Part shown: positions 12,273 through 25,700 of the stretch, piece by piece
Numbering within the stretch: the stretch's first letter is position 1
Layout: the number at the start of each line of letters is the position of its first letter
From: Gymnogyps californianus
Taxonomy: Eukaryota; Chordata; Aves; Accipitriformes; Cathartidae
Reading direction: 5' to 3'
Assembly: GCF_018139145.2 (NCBI RefSeq)
Contig: NC_059473.1
Coordinates: 65,330,707 to 65,394,706, forward strand
DNA length: 64,000 nt
Notes under the pieces: model-generated
Databases searched by the model: none
What the model was told of the DNA's origin: nothing
The model's input: only the letters and a program-made list of their open reading frames with translations
Made by a program: the position numbers and the translations under genes

Positions 12273-13227
12273 ATCAGCTGACTCTTCACTTCCCCATCCA
12301 TAATCTAGTTACCTCCAGGCAGTGTCTCCCCACTGGCATCTCGCTGCATTCCCACAGCTGGGAATCCTCCTCTTCTGTCATTCCCTGTGCCCAGCTAAAG
12401 ACTACCAGGGTATCCTTAAAGTACCTCTCCAACTCACTGGCCACTCTGAAAACCCAAGGTGTCTCCTGTATCCCAAGCAGAGATTTCTCAAAACACAATG
12501 CTCTCCCCCCATCGGCTCTAATGACCAAAACCATTTCTGGCTTGTACATCCCATTGTAGGCACTTAACCTTCTTAGTGGGAGAATCCCAGCAGTGCCAGG
12601 AAGCCCCAGTGTGCCTGGAGTTTCACACAGAACATCTGATGGGGAACTTAGCAAGAGAGAGTGGTTTGCCCCAAAGGATGTACTGTACAGTCTCTAGAGG
12701 GGGTAGGAAAAAACCCAAACCCAACAACAAAAGCAAGACAATGGCTGAGAAGGAAGATCAAAATACAGGGAGGTGACATATCCCAGAGGGTAATGACAGA
12801 GGCAACCTTCCTGGCACCAAGGTCCTCATTTCTCCACCTGAACTGCAGGTGTCAATAAATAAGATTCACTTGCATGTGACCAGACAACAATCAAGCCAAA
12901 AAACTCACAAGCCAAGTGCTTTACAGCTGAATTTGTGTTTGGATGGCAGCAAGCTGGGGCAGTGCCCCACACATTGCTCAGGAGTAAGGTAAGTAAGTGC
13001 TGAGGATGGGCTGAACGCAGCATTATGCCACGTCTGTTATGTGCCAAGGGGAGGCTGCTGCATCTGTGGTTCTGCCACTGGCTCCTCAGAGCAAACACGT
13101 TCGCTGCAATATTCCCCTGAGCAGCAGCTGCAAGAGGATCACTTAAAATTGCATAAAGCATTAATCTGAACTCTGAGACAAGTTTGGTACCGCGCAGTTG
13201 GACATAAGCCAAAGTGTCCCATGTAGT
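12273..13227. other. Unique non-coding DNA, slightly GC-raised
   Basis: Several opposing open frames (up to 128 codons, 12826-13212 minus) overlap here, but I recognise no domain or exon boundary that supports coding. Confidence 0.45.
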
Positions 13228-13276
13228 AAAGGGGAAGGGGGGAGGGAAGAAGAGAAAGAAAGGAAAAAAGAAAAGA
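13228..13276 (+). repeat. 49-bp uninterrupted purine tract
   Basis: Every base from 13228 to 13276 is A or G, moving from a G-rich half to an A-rich half. It is followed 29 bp later by T13 at 13306-13318. This is low-complexity DNA with no coding meaning. Confidence 0.85.
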
Positions 13277-13318
13277 CAGTCCTGTCAGTAGTTTTAAGCT
13301 GCCACTTTTTTTTTTTTT

Positions 13319-16300
13319 AAATGGAAAAATTGTTACAAATGGGTTCTTCAACATATGTTATTAATTTCATTGTACTGGCTTCTTGCCAATTAAGCATCAG
13401 TCCTGGTTTCTTTGCTTTCAGTTTTAACTAGCAAAACTCATGAGGTCATTAACGAAAATGGACACGAACTTTTTTTTTCCTGCACACAACTGTTATGGAG
13501 CAACTGACTCTTCTGGAGGCTTTTATTTAATAAAACTTCAGCTTCTTTTTTTTAATAGGGAGATGTGCTCCTCAGCAAAATCTGGTGTTTCTACTATAAA
13601 CAAAGCAACATGTGAAGGACTTCAAACACATTTACTGGTACTGGCAAGAATAACAAAATCAGAAACTTTAAAAAACACTCATAAATGTTAAGTAACATTT
13701 CATAAAGCTACACTGCTATTTACTTTGCTTAATATGTATACGTGCGAGAGACCAAAGTGGTACTGAAAAATAACAATGAAAGAGAATGTGGTTTGATAAA
13801 AATATCTACACATGGAAATGTTGATTGAATGTTATTAATGTTTGATTTGGCTTGCAGAGAACTGCAAAATCCACTTGAAGAAAGAATGCCGTTTCATGGA
13901 TTTCTGTGCAAAGCAGCATCTCCCACATTGCGAGAGCCACGCTGAGCCCTTAATCCAGCGTGCACACTTGCTGTAGGTGCGGGCGGGGAACACAGGCTCA
14001 TTTGAAGAAAGAACTGGTTTATTTTGCAAGTGGAAACTGGCATTATTCACCCCAAGGACTGGAAACAGAGACTTGGAGCTGCCATGAAACTAGTGCTCTT
14101 ACTGGTCGCTAAGGGTTCTAGTGCCACTGTGCTGTTGCACCCCAAATGCCTGCAGTCTCCACTCCCTGTCCACTTCCTGGCCAGCCTGTGATGGCCAAGC
14201 CCGTTGTGAAGTCCTCTGCAACCACTGCTCCCAGTACCCATCTCCAGGACTAAGCTGAAGGCTGTGCTCTGTAACCTAGCAAATGAGAGGAGAAAAAGGC
14301 TCTCCTAAAGGCTTGGCCCCGCTCTGCCTCCTGCTTCCCATCTGCCATGTACATGTAGCAGATGTTGTTGGATGGTGGGCGCTGGACAGGACCTGGCAGA
14401 AGAAGTCAGCACCAATGTCCAGCAAACCTTATGTATCATACCTATCTACTTCATTATACCTGTAAAGAAACTATCCTTTAGGAAAGGAGAAAATAAGTTT
14501 CACAACAGCAGGCATAGCCTCTATGAGTTATTAGTACATATGACAAAATAAGTACTAAATAAAAAAAGTAATAACTACATCTTCACATTCAGCAGAGCTA
14601 CCAATATGTACAAATAACAAGGCTGGAGAAATGCATGCTCTTATTACTTTTATCCTTGTCCTTAATTACCCCCCTTCTCTCCTGTTGTTTAGTACACACT
14701 CCTATTACATCATGTCTAAAATTAGATTGCAGGATCAGGCTTTCTTGTGAAATATTTAGCGCTACTTTCTTTAGGTGAGACCAGAAATTCTACAGGAAAG
14801 GCCTTTTTTCACTACTTTTTATGTCTTAGCTTGATCCTGCTGCTGCCAAATGAAAGAATGTCTTTTTCTTGGCTTCAGAGATCTTGGGCTGGGCCATGTG
14901 GCCAGAGACCGCAACATGGCATACTTGTTAGATAAATGAAAATGTATGTGTGCGTGTATAAATAGCTGTTCTGTCTGCTAGAGAATACGAAATCATGCTC
15001 AGAGATTTCTTTTCTAATTAAAAAATTATGATTCAAATGGAACTGAAGTCCTTCTCCTATGCCTGAGCAGCCCTGCAAATTGTACTAGAAAGAGATACAA
15101 GAATACATCTTCCTACTCTGAAGATGCAGAGACCATAGCAGATAGATAAGGATATACAGATATAATCTAATATCCAGGGCTTTGTTACACACAGCTATGC
15201 ATGCATACACACAAATGTATGCACAGTTTCCAAGAAAGTCTCTGGCTTAGAAAGTACAGTTTGGCTAGATAAAGGCTGCAGATCACTACCTTAACTGTCT
15301 ATCTCTTCCAACAAATTATTTTCACAGCTTTTCTGTAATTACATTAAGATGTTTTATTTGGTGGAGAAGAATGAATGAGAAATTAAAACTGCTACTTAAG
15401 GGTTTATATAACTTCAGCTCAAATCCGTGTTTTACTCTGAGAGTCCTCTGTGCCTTAAATTAAGTGCCCGTGTTCCACACATATTTATAAACGTAAATTT
15501 TCCCCTCCCCTCAGATGATTTGTGAGAACAGGTACTTTAAAGTATAATGGGGCATTTTTAATAGATCCCTATCTTTGCATGGTCTGTTCAATTCCTAGTT
15601 GCTTTTCTTTCACCCTCAGAAATATTGCTGGTCCTGAAGGTCCCCCAAAAAGTATCTGCTTCTAGATCCCCTCAGCTGATCATGGCAAGGACAAGCCACA
15701 GTAACTGGTTAACCTAAACCTAAAAAAAGGTGCTGCTCTCTCATTTTAGTTTTGATTGTCTCAAAATGCATCCATGAGAAGACAGATGTTTAGGTAAGGT
15801 TCAAACTTGCATTTGTTGGTCAAGATTTACCTCATGTAACTTTAGACATGTGAAAATTGGTTGGCTAGGGCTGTGCCTACATCAGCATTTTGGTTGCAGG
15901 CAGCAGCATGGTTTTGAAGTGAATCCTCTGATCACTGCCCCTTACTGCACACTGGTTTGGTTTGCAGAGCAGTTTCTGTGGGTTGAAGCTGGATTCCCCT
16001 AGAGGGAAATGAGACCAGAAGCTCTGCTTCCAAGATCAAAATGCTTTCCAACCCCTGGTGGGGACATAAGGGTGCTAAACCTCGGACTGGTCCTTTGGAC
16101 AGCTCTGAACCACAAGCATGAGCTCAAGCAACCCCCCTGAACTGCATGCAGTGCTCATGTTGGGGCCTGAGCACCAAAGCTGCTTTGGTCTCCTGGTCTG
16201 TTCCTGTTGCACTGAGATACTTGCTAATGCTGACGTAGCCCAGCTCTCAGCTGGCCACGTCAAGTCTCCTTTATGGGCAGTAGAAATAAATAAGCAGAGG

Positions 16301-18358
16301 CAAATCATCTTCCTTATCTGAGACAGCTATCTCAGGACAAGATAAATGGAAAGGACAAACGACTTAGATGTACACGGTGAACTTTGGTGTCCTGAGTGAA
16401 GACAGTCAATTCCCATCCCACATGCACAATTCTAGATATACTCAGCAACAGGTGAGGAACCAGCTGCAGACCACTCATGTGTGGTGCACAGAAGGAATGA
16501 TGCTGCAGCCCTACATGGCAGGAGGGGACGTGACCATCAGGGGAACCTATGCTCAGGGTCTCATCCTGGGACCCCACACACAATTGTAATACAAGCTTGG
16601 GGCAGGACTTGTAGAACTGAATGCACCTGGGAACAAGAAAGGACTGCCCAGTTTCTAGCATTGTAAAGGATCTGCCCATTCCTGATGCCTCCTGCAAACT
16701 TGACCCTTGTAAGCCTCAGAGGGAGTACTGCACTTCTTTCTCCAAGTGTCTTACAGCTCTCTACATTTTACTCAAAAAAGAAAAAAAAATCCCTCAAAGA
16801 AACAAACATTTTATCGAATTAAGGACATATAGAACCTATCTGCATCGATAGAACCTATTTCATAGAAGCTATATAGAACCTACTCTATATAAATATCATC
16901 ATAACATACAGAATAAAATTCTTCTTTTTTTTTTCCTTTAAAGTTAACTGCTATGTTTCAAATTGAGAGAAGTAGTTTTATAGTTTAATTTATCCTATGA
17001 CTAGTTATGTTCTGTTTGAGAACTTCTACATTATTCATTTTCTGGAGCTCTAAGAACTCAGCGTAGCAGTTGCCAAATATGTAAATGTTGCAGCAATTAC
17101 ACTTTCATTGCCCATGAAAAATGGCCTTGTGAGGTTTTGAATAGATGCAGTTCTTTGGTGCTGAAAGTATTTTTTAAAATCCAGGAAAAGATTTTTGTTA
17201 TCCTTTACTGTAGTAGGGGTTAATACACACTTTAAACATTAAAGTTTAATAGAAAAACTTATGTTATATTTGATTGATTATTCTATCAAAACATTCCTTT
17301 TCTGATCTCAGAGGAAGACTGAAGCCAATCAGAAATACACCAATGATTTTGTCATCTATCAAAGATTTATTAGATAACGTATTTCACAAAGAAAATCTAT
17401 TTGTCACATATGCTTGACTAATCTATTAAACAGGCATGACTTCAAAGGATACATAGGTGCAATAACCCGTTCACACAGAACAAGTGGCAGAACTGGGATG
17501 TAACACTTGCAAATTTAAAGAAAGTGGCATAAACATATGCTACAGAAAGGAGAAATATCTACATACATGGCAAAAGGCAAAGTCAACTGAATTTGTATTC
17601 TGGCTATGCATAGCTACATACTGGTTCTGGCTATAAATTTTTTAATAGATATGCTGCTCTGTCAAGATCAAAAGTTTCTGAGGAATGTGCTGATTTTAAA
17701 AACATTTTGTTTCCAAAGTGAATGACAAGATATATGCGCTTTTGAGTTTTACCACAAAAACACATCTTTGATTTTACACTTTATGTATTGGAATATAAAG
17801 ATTAATATCTGAAATAAAAGGAATTTAAATCTACAGTTTTCTTGACCTAGACATTTTAAACAGCCTGGTTTACAGAATATATTTTTATTCTCATTCTGAC
17901 TTGAATCAAAACTAATTTCATTATATTCAAATTTTGCAGATTTTAATTCTGACAGGCTCAGTTACCCAGGCATTGAAGCACTTCTGTTTTAATAGTGTCC
18001 TTTCCTCACCCCCAGGTGATGTGTGGCCAAGAAGCAAAATAAGAAAGCATTGGCCTGGGTGGTAGCATTTTGTTTCTGACTGCAAAACGCAGCATACATG
18101 ACAATTACAATTTCTTCTCTGTTATGGGAGGATATGTCCTGTGACATGCACTTTTAAATTGTACGTGGTACTATAGTTCTAACTCATAAACATAATAACA
18201 GATATGATAAAGTGGCCTAATTATTAAATCATGCATTGTACCTGGGACAATATTTACATGCTTGAAAACTAAATTCTTCCTGTTCACATTGCCACTTGGT
18301 TAAAATCTTGCAGTTTTTAATACTTTGCTGTTGAAATGCTTTCTATCGTACTTTGGAC
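13319..18358. other. Unique AT-rich non-coding DNA
   Basis: No gene recognised over about 5 kb. The sequence ATAGAACCTA(T) occurs three times within 55 bp at 16829, 16848 and 16873, a minor local reiteration. The open frame at 16332-16697 on the minus strand (121 codons) overlaps plus-strand frames and has no recognisable domain. Confidence 0.5.
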
Positions 18359-18890
18359 TCCACCTCATTTAATCTAGGATGCTGAGCACTGAGAAGTACA
18401 TGATCCTTTCACCTTTGGACACTTGGAGTGAAACGCAGAAAAGCGAATTACTCTTGCCCTAACAGGAAGCGTGTTGGTGTTGCCAACACAATGTGTCATT
18501 TGTCCGTGCAGAAGGAGGATCACGGCGAGGACAGTGAGATATAGTAACTTAACCTCTTGGGCTAACAGCACAGCTTTCATGCACCTTGACATTACCCTTT
18601 CTGACCTGAGGAGGAATGGTTTAAAAATAAATGAAACAAATGAAAACACTCAAGCTCCAAAATCCGTATTGATTTCCTGTTCAATTACACAGTCTGAATG
18701 AGTGATCAATATTTTCATTTGCTCATTTGTGAAAATGTTCCTTTTTAGATACTGGGATCTGTGAATATATTCACAGTATTTGCCTTTGACAATAAAAGTC
18801 TCCCTGGTATTGACTGCATAGATAAATAAATATTGTTATAGTGAGAGAAAAAGGGAAGATCCTGACAAGCTATATGCATATAGGGTGTTT
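18359..18890. promoter_or_regulatory. Segment rich in palindromes, possible regulatory or structured DNA
   Basis: Three inverted repeats lie within about 410 bp. One is a 7-bp stem with a 5-nt loop (GTGTTGG at 18471, CCAACAC at 18483). The second is a perfect 18-bp palindrome, CTGTGAATATATTCACAG, at 18759-18776. The third is a perfect 14-bp palindrome, CTATATGCATATAG, at 18870-18883. No coding frame or transposon explains them. The role is unknown; conserved non-coding DNA is possible. Confidence 0.3.
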
Positions 18891-20689
18891 TAATGCCATG
18901 ATTTCAGCTCATCTGCATTTCCACTGAGCAGATCTGGTGATGACTGAGAACATCTGAAGCCAAAGAAGCACCAGCACCTGAGAGAGGGAGCTTGGTCAGG
19001 CTATGAAGAGGTCTTACAGGACATGTCATCAGCATCAAGGAGGTTGCACTCTCAGAGGACTGGATTTAGAGTGTGGGCATGTCCCCGCCATGCTTCTGTC
19101 GCAAGAGCCAGCTTGCAGATTGCCTCTTGGAGATCATCAGGTTTTCACTGGAAGCTACTGAAATACATGGTCAGCTTTGGTTTGGGAACCAGACACCGCT
19201 GACTTCAGGATCCTAGATCTCTTTTACCCTTTTGGAAATGCTAACTTGCCTCTTTAGCTCCTAACATGGATTCCAGCTTCTGCAAAGCTCAGCAAACAGG
19301 GCTGGAAAACAAGCTGAATCTAGAAAACATGTGAAATCAGAAAGAGCAACTGTGGCCTTCATCAGAGAGGGACTGCCCTGCAATGCCTAGCTTGTTACAT
19401 TTTACTCTTCGCTCCCTTCTAAAGATCCATACCTTCCCAATGTTCAAAATAAGGGGATATTTAAATTAATCCAAGGAAATGCCAAGTAATAACTTTTAAT
19501 TCCCATTCATGGCAGTGAATGGGTGAAGAGAGAGCTAACTAGTTTCAAACTTCCCTGCTGCTCAACCTAGCTAGAATTCTTCATATGCCTCCTGCTCCTG
19601 CAGACATCCCCATTTTTTAGGTCTCCTGGAAAACTTTCATTGGCATGGGATGCTGTAAATGGCAGGCTCATTTCAATGCTGGAGGCCTGATGCCTGTCCC
19701 TGGGGAAAATACCCTGACTCATCTTGGCCAGGGTTTGTAAATACAGCTTTTAGACAGGAGCTTGAGCAGATTAAAGCATTAATTTGCCTAACTGCCCCAG
19801 CTACTGTGCTTGAAACCTTAGGGCATCAGCTTAGTTTACTAGGCACAGCATCTCTATGTACTTTTATTTCACTGCTGTTTTATAGCAGGGTATTGTCTTG
19901 TACAGTTCTCCTTATCTACACTTTTAATGGGTGTTTATAGTTTGTGGCAAGCAAATAAATAAAACACCCTTTTAGAATTAGAAAACTGAAATGTAATACA
20001 TATAAACCAATCAAGGCAATCCTACAATCTGACAATGATTAACCACAGCAGCAGCAAAGCAAAGCTGTTCGTATGTATTGGAATAAAAAAACAAAACAAA
20101 ACCCTTCCAATGATCTTTTTCATAGGTTAGTAACCAAAACTACTAAATATACCATGTGTTAGATTGAGCTGATCATCAACAATCAAACAGATTTCATTTG
20201 CATGAACTTTGAAGTGATTTTATGTTGACTGCACAGCCTATGCATGCACTCCTGAGGCCCTTTGGCAGGACTATACTGCTAGTTTGCCTGGGTCCGCTGC
20301 CTGCGCACTCACTCCACTTTGCCTGGAATGCTGTGGTTTTGCAGTCCAGATGTATATGTTGGTGGTGGTTTGGGGATTTTTTTTTTTTTTAAATGAACGG
20401 GGCTCAGGGAAAGCAAAATAAATATTGTGAGTTTGCATGTAAAAACATGGCGGGGAGGTTCTGGGGTAAGATCATTAAAATAAGAACAACTTTTCTACCT
20501 CCAGTTCTCTTAATTGACTGCCTGAATATTTTCTATCTGAAAATAATTTATCAACAATGAGATCCTTCACAAAAATGTGCCAATTACCATGAAAACTTGT
20601 TGAGAAAAAAATTGGGTCTGTTCTGTTAATTTTCAGTGTTAAAATGACTCATCAACAGGATTGTTCAGAAGTTACTCGTTACCAGTTTG
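18891..20689. other. Unique non-coding DNA
   Basis: No gene recognised. A T14 run lies at 20377-20390. The 93-codon frame at 19659-19940 has a hydrophobic C-terminal half but no domain, and I do not call it. Confidence 0.5.
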
Positions 20690-20980
20690 TCTAGTTTGGA
20701 GAGGAGGAGGCTGAGGGGCGACCTCATTGCTCTCTACAGCTTCCTGAGGAGGGGAAGTGGAGAGGGAGGTGCTGAGCTCTTCTCCTTGGTATCCAGTAAT
20801 AGGGCATGTGGGAACGGTTCAAAGCTGCGCCAGGGGAGGTTTAGACTGGACATTAGGAAGCATTTCTTTACCGAGAGGGTGTTCAAACACTGGAACAGGC
20901 TTCCTAGAAAGGTGGTCGATGCCCCAGGCCTGTCAGTGTTTAAGAGGCATTTGGACAATGCCCTTAATAGCATGCTTTAA
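20690..20980 (+). pseudogene. CR1 ORF2 C-terminal fragment (reverse transcriptase tail)
   Basis: The frame is open for about 97 codons to a TAA at 20978-20980. It reads LERRRLRGDLIALYSFL, later GRFRLDIRKHFFTERV and HWNRLPRKVVDAPGLSVFK. This matches the well-known extreme C-terminus of CR1 ORF2, after the reverse-transcriptase domain. The catalytic domain and the upstream endonuclease are absent because the insertion is truncated. There is no native start codon, so it cannot make an active enzyme. The intact frame, including the conserved WNRLP motif and natural stop, indicates that few mutations have accumulated since insertion. Confidence 0.93.
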
Positions 20981-21050
20981 CTTTTGGCCCTGAAGTGGTC
21001 AGGCGGTTGGACTAGATGGTTGTTATAGGTCCCTTCCAACTGAAATAGTC

Positions 21051-21085
21051 TATTCTATTCTATTCTATTCTATTCTATTCTATTC
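21051..21085 (+). repeat. (TATTC)7 CR1 tail microsatellite
   Basis: Seven perfect TATTC units followed by TATTT and unique DNA. It derives from the CR1 3' terminal repeat, expanded after or during insertion. Confidence 0.95.
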
Positions 21086-21090
21086 TATTT

Positions 21091-22733
21091 TAGTCCAGCA
21101 TAAAATAAAACCAAAATCAGGATGGAACATGTTATTCAGAATTTTATTTTCAAGTGAATATCACATTCAGTAGAGTAGAAGAAGCTGAATAATAAATGGA
21201 CACCCGGGTCAATATGCTGAACATTTTTACTTCAGAGCACTTCAGCCTTCAAAACTTTTCCACTTGTGCCCAACTTTAGGCAGGTCAGTAATTCTGACTT
21301 AGCTACATCCTTGGCTATGTGCAAACCCTTAGATGTGTCATGGAAGGTTGTAAAAGTATTTTCTGCTCCTACGAGTGTTAACACTTCTCTGCTTTCTGGT
21401 TGTGGTGGGCCCTGCCTTTGCAGATCAGAGATTTCCAAAGAATATTAGTCACGACATTTCCAGGCCTCGCCAGAGGCAGAAAGTTCTGGAAAACTCAAAA
21501 TGTGTTATTAAGCACTTTCCAGCTCTGCTTAACACGTCAGGAGTGTGGGTAGCCACCACGCTTTGCACTGAGCTTCAGAATATCCTCGGGTTTGTCTGGC
21601 GTCATTACTGGCAGTGCAGACACCAGCGAGAGGGAGAGCAGGAGCCTGTGGGAACAGGTGCAGCGACTCCACACCAGACCACGCTATGGAAAGATGCTGT
21701 GCTCTCTGCCGTGCAGAGCACTTTTCGTTAGCAACTTGAAAATCTCATAATTTCTTCTTACTGTCTGCCTTGATTTTCAAAGTCTTTTCAAACCAAATTT
21801 ATATATGTGTCTTTCATAAAATAAAAAATACTTCACTCCTGTGTTCTCAGGTGCATTCCCCAAAGTGTACGTTCTCCTGTCTTAGTGCCTCTCGAGTCCC
21901 CACTAACACCGTGGGCTGTCTCTCACATGTGCTGTTTCCCTATACACTGTTTTTTTCCTGCCAACATCTACCTCTGCTCTCTTTACTCACTTTCCCCCAC
22001 TAGGCAAAACTAAGAGCAGCTGAGGGTCAGGCTGGCTTGGGGAATGACAAAGCTGGGACCCACCAGCAGCTTGCTCCCACTGGGGTCCCTCAGCTCCAAG
22101 TCCATGAGTGGTCCGGAGGGGGCATACCCTGGGGCACAGAAAGGCTGAGGAAACGGCAGTGGAACAAGCGTCCTTGTCAGGGATGGGTGGTCACTCTCTC
22201 CCAGAGAAAAAGGAGCTGGAAAACGGAGAAAAAAAGCTATCCCTGCTTGTAACACATTGTGGGATTTTCCATGTGGTTTATGGTGGGGGTGCCATCTCTG
22301 CTAGGTATAATATACTTGTAAGAAAGCAGTTTACCCTTGCAAGTCAGCACAAATTTACTTGGGTGACCTAATCAGTCTTTCTTCAGTATTTTGGTTTCAA
22401 TGCATTTAACTTCAGAGCCATTTAAATTGCAAAATGAGTGAGACTGTCCAGGCTGCCAGCTGTACGTGTCATTAAGTACCACAGGGTCGTTGTTCAAAGG
22501 ACCTTTGAGTGGAAAATTATATTTGTGATATGGGACAATAGATAAGGTAAATTAAATTACTTACTTTTTTTTGAGTTTAAGTGGCTAGAGTATTTACCAA
22601 ATGTGGGTATGTTCAAGCCAAAAGTGACAAATGAACAGTCTTTAATAGGAACCTTGATCTTGGAGAACACCCATTGGTTTCATAAAATTTTGGATGTACC
22701 ACAAAGCAATAAATAAACCCACATACATACAGA
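21091..22733. other. Unique non-coding DNA
   Basis: No gene recognised. The 118-codon frame at 21375-21731 and opposing frames near 22010-22255 overlap each other and show no domain. Confidence 0.5.
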
Positions 22734-22762
22734 TACATATATATATGGATATATATATGTAT
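22734..22762 (+). repeat. Imperfect TA dinucleotide repeat
   Basis: Alternating T and A interrupted by one GG, inside a wider ATAC/ATAT-rich segment. A small simple repeat. Confidence 0.85.
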
Positions 22763-25700
22763 CACCATATAAGTTTCTACACAGGGAATATATAGAATTG
22801 TAATTCAGCCAGAGGAGAACAAGGAAAGTATGGTGGCAAATGTTTTTGACGGCAAATGGTTTTCACATCTTCCCACTCTTGCCAACATTTTGCTGCTTTT
22901 GAGGCATAGGACTTAGTTTTTATTTAATGCTTACATCACCAAGCTCCCATGCAGGAGAACGTCTGCATTGAGTATGTTTACTAATGAGTGTCAAGGATGT
23001 TAACTAATCAGCTTTGTTCCAATGTGAACATGAAGAGGATCAGATACAGTCAGGAAGTTTAGTAGCAGATTTTAAAAAATGCAATTCCCATCAGTCTGGC
23101 ATTAAGTTATTCCCCAAAATGGGCAGCCTCCCCACTTTCTGACAGTACTATTTGGTGCTCACAAAGAGCTTTTACAGTTGATTTCTGAAGGCTGGAACAG
23201 TGACTACAAACAAGCTTTTCCTCCTTTTCGGGGTTCATTGCTCTCATGCAGCTGTTGTTTTAGCCTCTTGTAGAAATAGATTTAAAAAATAGGCACTTCC
23301 TTACATATAACTGTTCACGGCATCTGGAATGACAGGGTGGGCACATTACAGTAAATGGTGTTTAGAAAGAAATGTTGTGAAAACAAAGAAAGCCACATAG
23401 GAAAACACTTACAAAACCAGACAAATATGTGGCTTATCTGTTCTGACTATTTGCTTTCTTTATGTTTTGGAGGTTTTCACAGAACGCATGTGGCTCTCGC
23501 TTCCAGGCACACAGTATGTAGTTTCAGGATTCTCCAAATGGAGAGAATGGTCTGAAAAACTGTGAATATAATTAGATATGGAATACTTTTAACAGCTGGA
23601 GGGATTTCACACTTACAGCCCAATTTACAAAACTTTGGGCTTGGCACTGTTTCAACACTAGCACTGGAAGTAATAATTTCCCTGGCATTTTTTTGGCTCC
23701 TGAAATTATTTATATCTATACATATATCATTTTAAAATCACACACACACAAAAAGAATACTTCTACCTGGTTAGTGATAAATGAGCAACTTTAGAAGCAT
23801 TGTCAGAAAGAAGTCAGAAAAAAGTGATCCCACACAAGACCCATACTTAAAAATTACAGCTAATTTCTCTCCCTGTTTATAAAAGGTCTTGTGGAAATTT
23901 CCTGTGTCACTGAAAGTGTTTCAGACATCTTTCTGATACTATAATGGAGTTAATTTGTATGAGATTTACAAGGAAAAAATATTAGCAAATAGCCAGCACA
24001 TCAAATATGGTAGCTAGGAAAGCAGATTTATCAAGTAGGTGAAACAGATACCATTTCTGAGATGAGATTTAAAAGAAATGAGAACAATAACAACACAAGG
24101 AACAGATGATTATACTTACCATTTTCATGTCTTTTCTTGGCCGTGTTTTAATAGCAGAATAAGAAGTCTGTACAGATTCTGAATTATCTTGTAAACTGCA
24201 ATCCCAGCCATTCTTGTTCTTAGAGCTCCTGTGCATGATTTCCTTTCACTTTTGAGGCTCTAGAAGCTAAAAAAGTCACCTTATCAGAGCATGTTAAATA
24301 GCAGAGTGTTTCTCTCAAAGGGAGAGGATTGGAGAGGGAGTGGGTTATAGCTCTCACTAAAACAATATCTTACTGAATTGGGGTAATGACTGTGTAGCAT
24401 CTCACGACTGTTAAGTCTGTATTAGAAGAAAAAAGTTTAGTTCTTTGATAGTCTGTAGATCACTAATACTGATAAAGAAAAATTAGAGTAAGCCAATGAC
24501 TTTGTGATGATACTCAAAACAGTGCTTTTCGAAACATATGCCATTCCCGGAAAAATATACCATGTAAGATCCTGACAGTGGTGCACACTTATGTTTTGCA
24601 TTATGCAGATAAATAGTTCCAAAAGAGTTTTTACACAGAGATACAAATGTATGCTCTATTTGCAGCCAGTGAAGGGCTGCATTCACATCCTTCTCCTAAG
24701 GTTTGCAGAATAGGTTCATGGCTGCAGACTTCTAGGTTACAGAGCTAGTCTCCTCTTGAAGGCTGTGCAATAGGCACTTGAAAAGAGGGACTTCTTGTAT
24801 GGTACAACCTCCTGCAGGTATACAGTTGTGCACTCAGGATCAGCCTCGTGGAAGTAAGTGACTCAATGAATGGATTAATGCATTTACAGTGATTTTTTTT
24901 TTACTTCATTTTCCACCTGCCTTACACCACTGGTAACTCACACACTGTCTGCTATTTAGAGGAAGAGGGGCTCACTTGCTTCATCCATTAGGGTCTAGCC
25001 TGGAGCCCATGGGATTCAGACCTTTACCAAACATGGCAATAACAGGCACGGACTTGGTGACTCAGACAGCTACCGCAAGGAACCAGCATTGCTGAAGGTC
25101 ATTTAATGCCACACACCAAGTAACCATCCCATAGTGAAACCTGTGGCTCCACCAAGCCTAGGTGGGCTTTGCATTGGCAATGAGGTGCTGCGAGGACTGA
25201 GATGCCTTCAGCGGTGCCCCAGGACGCACACTGCCTGGGCTTTGTTTATCCTTTCAGAGAATGCTGACCTCTCCTCAAACTTTCAGCCACGATGGAGTTT
25301 CTTTAAGCTATTGCATTATGAATAAAATGGGTTTTTCCCCTAAAGGCACAAGTATACTTCTGCTCCTCCCCCTATTCCATCGCTCTGGAAACGACTTTTA
25401 AATTTTGCAAAACTGAATGCCGTAATGAAAAAACCCTACTATTCCAATACTTTCCTTTGTACTGTGAAAACATCTACCTCTACCATTAATCACCGCGAGG
25501 ACTTACCCCAAATTTCAGTTAATTACAGCAACAAACATGGGCTGTAAGCATTCATTAATACCTCAAGCAGACAGGAAGGAAGACATAAGGACAAATTCCT
25601 TGTTGATCCATATGTTTAATATATAGCACGTATGTTAAGAATTACATCTTAATACTGTGGCATGTTTCAAAAATAAAAACCAATTTGGGTAGTCTGAAAA

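Larger units (their letters stand above)
20690..21090 (+). mobile_element. CR1 LINE, 5'-truncated, with pentamer tail
   Basis: This is the best-preserved retrotransposon copy in the window. It enters within the end of ORF2 (GGAGAGGAGGAGGCTGAGG near 20697) and runs through the phrases 'gacattaggaagcatttctt' and 'actggaacaggcttcct'. The 3' UTR contains 'ggttggactagatggttgt' and 'ggtcccttccaactgaaat', and it ends in seven perfect TATTC units (21051-21085). CR1 elements lack poly-A and end in short tandem oligomers, so this tail marks the true 3' terminus. The 5' truncation is typical of CR1 target-primed insertion. Confidence 0.96.

Noticed and set aside
11990..12303. Open frames with a GREGK or FPSLP repeat
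   Set aside because: They are the direct translation of the TTCCC microsatellite.
16829..16882. Three copies of ATAGAACCTA as a tandem array
   Set aside because: Spacing is irregular (19 and 25 bp) and the region is AT-rich; too little to call a repeat family.
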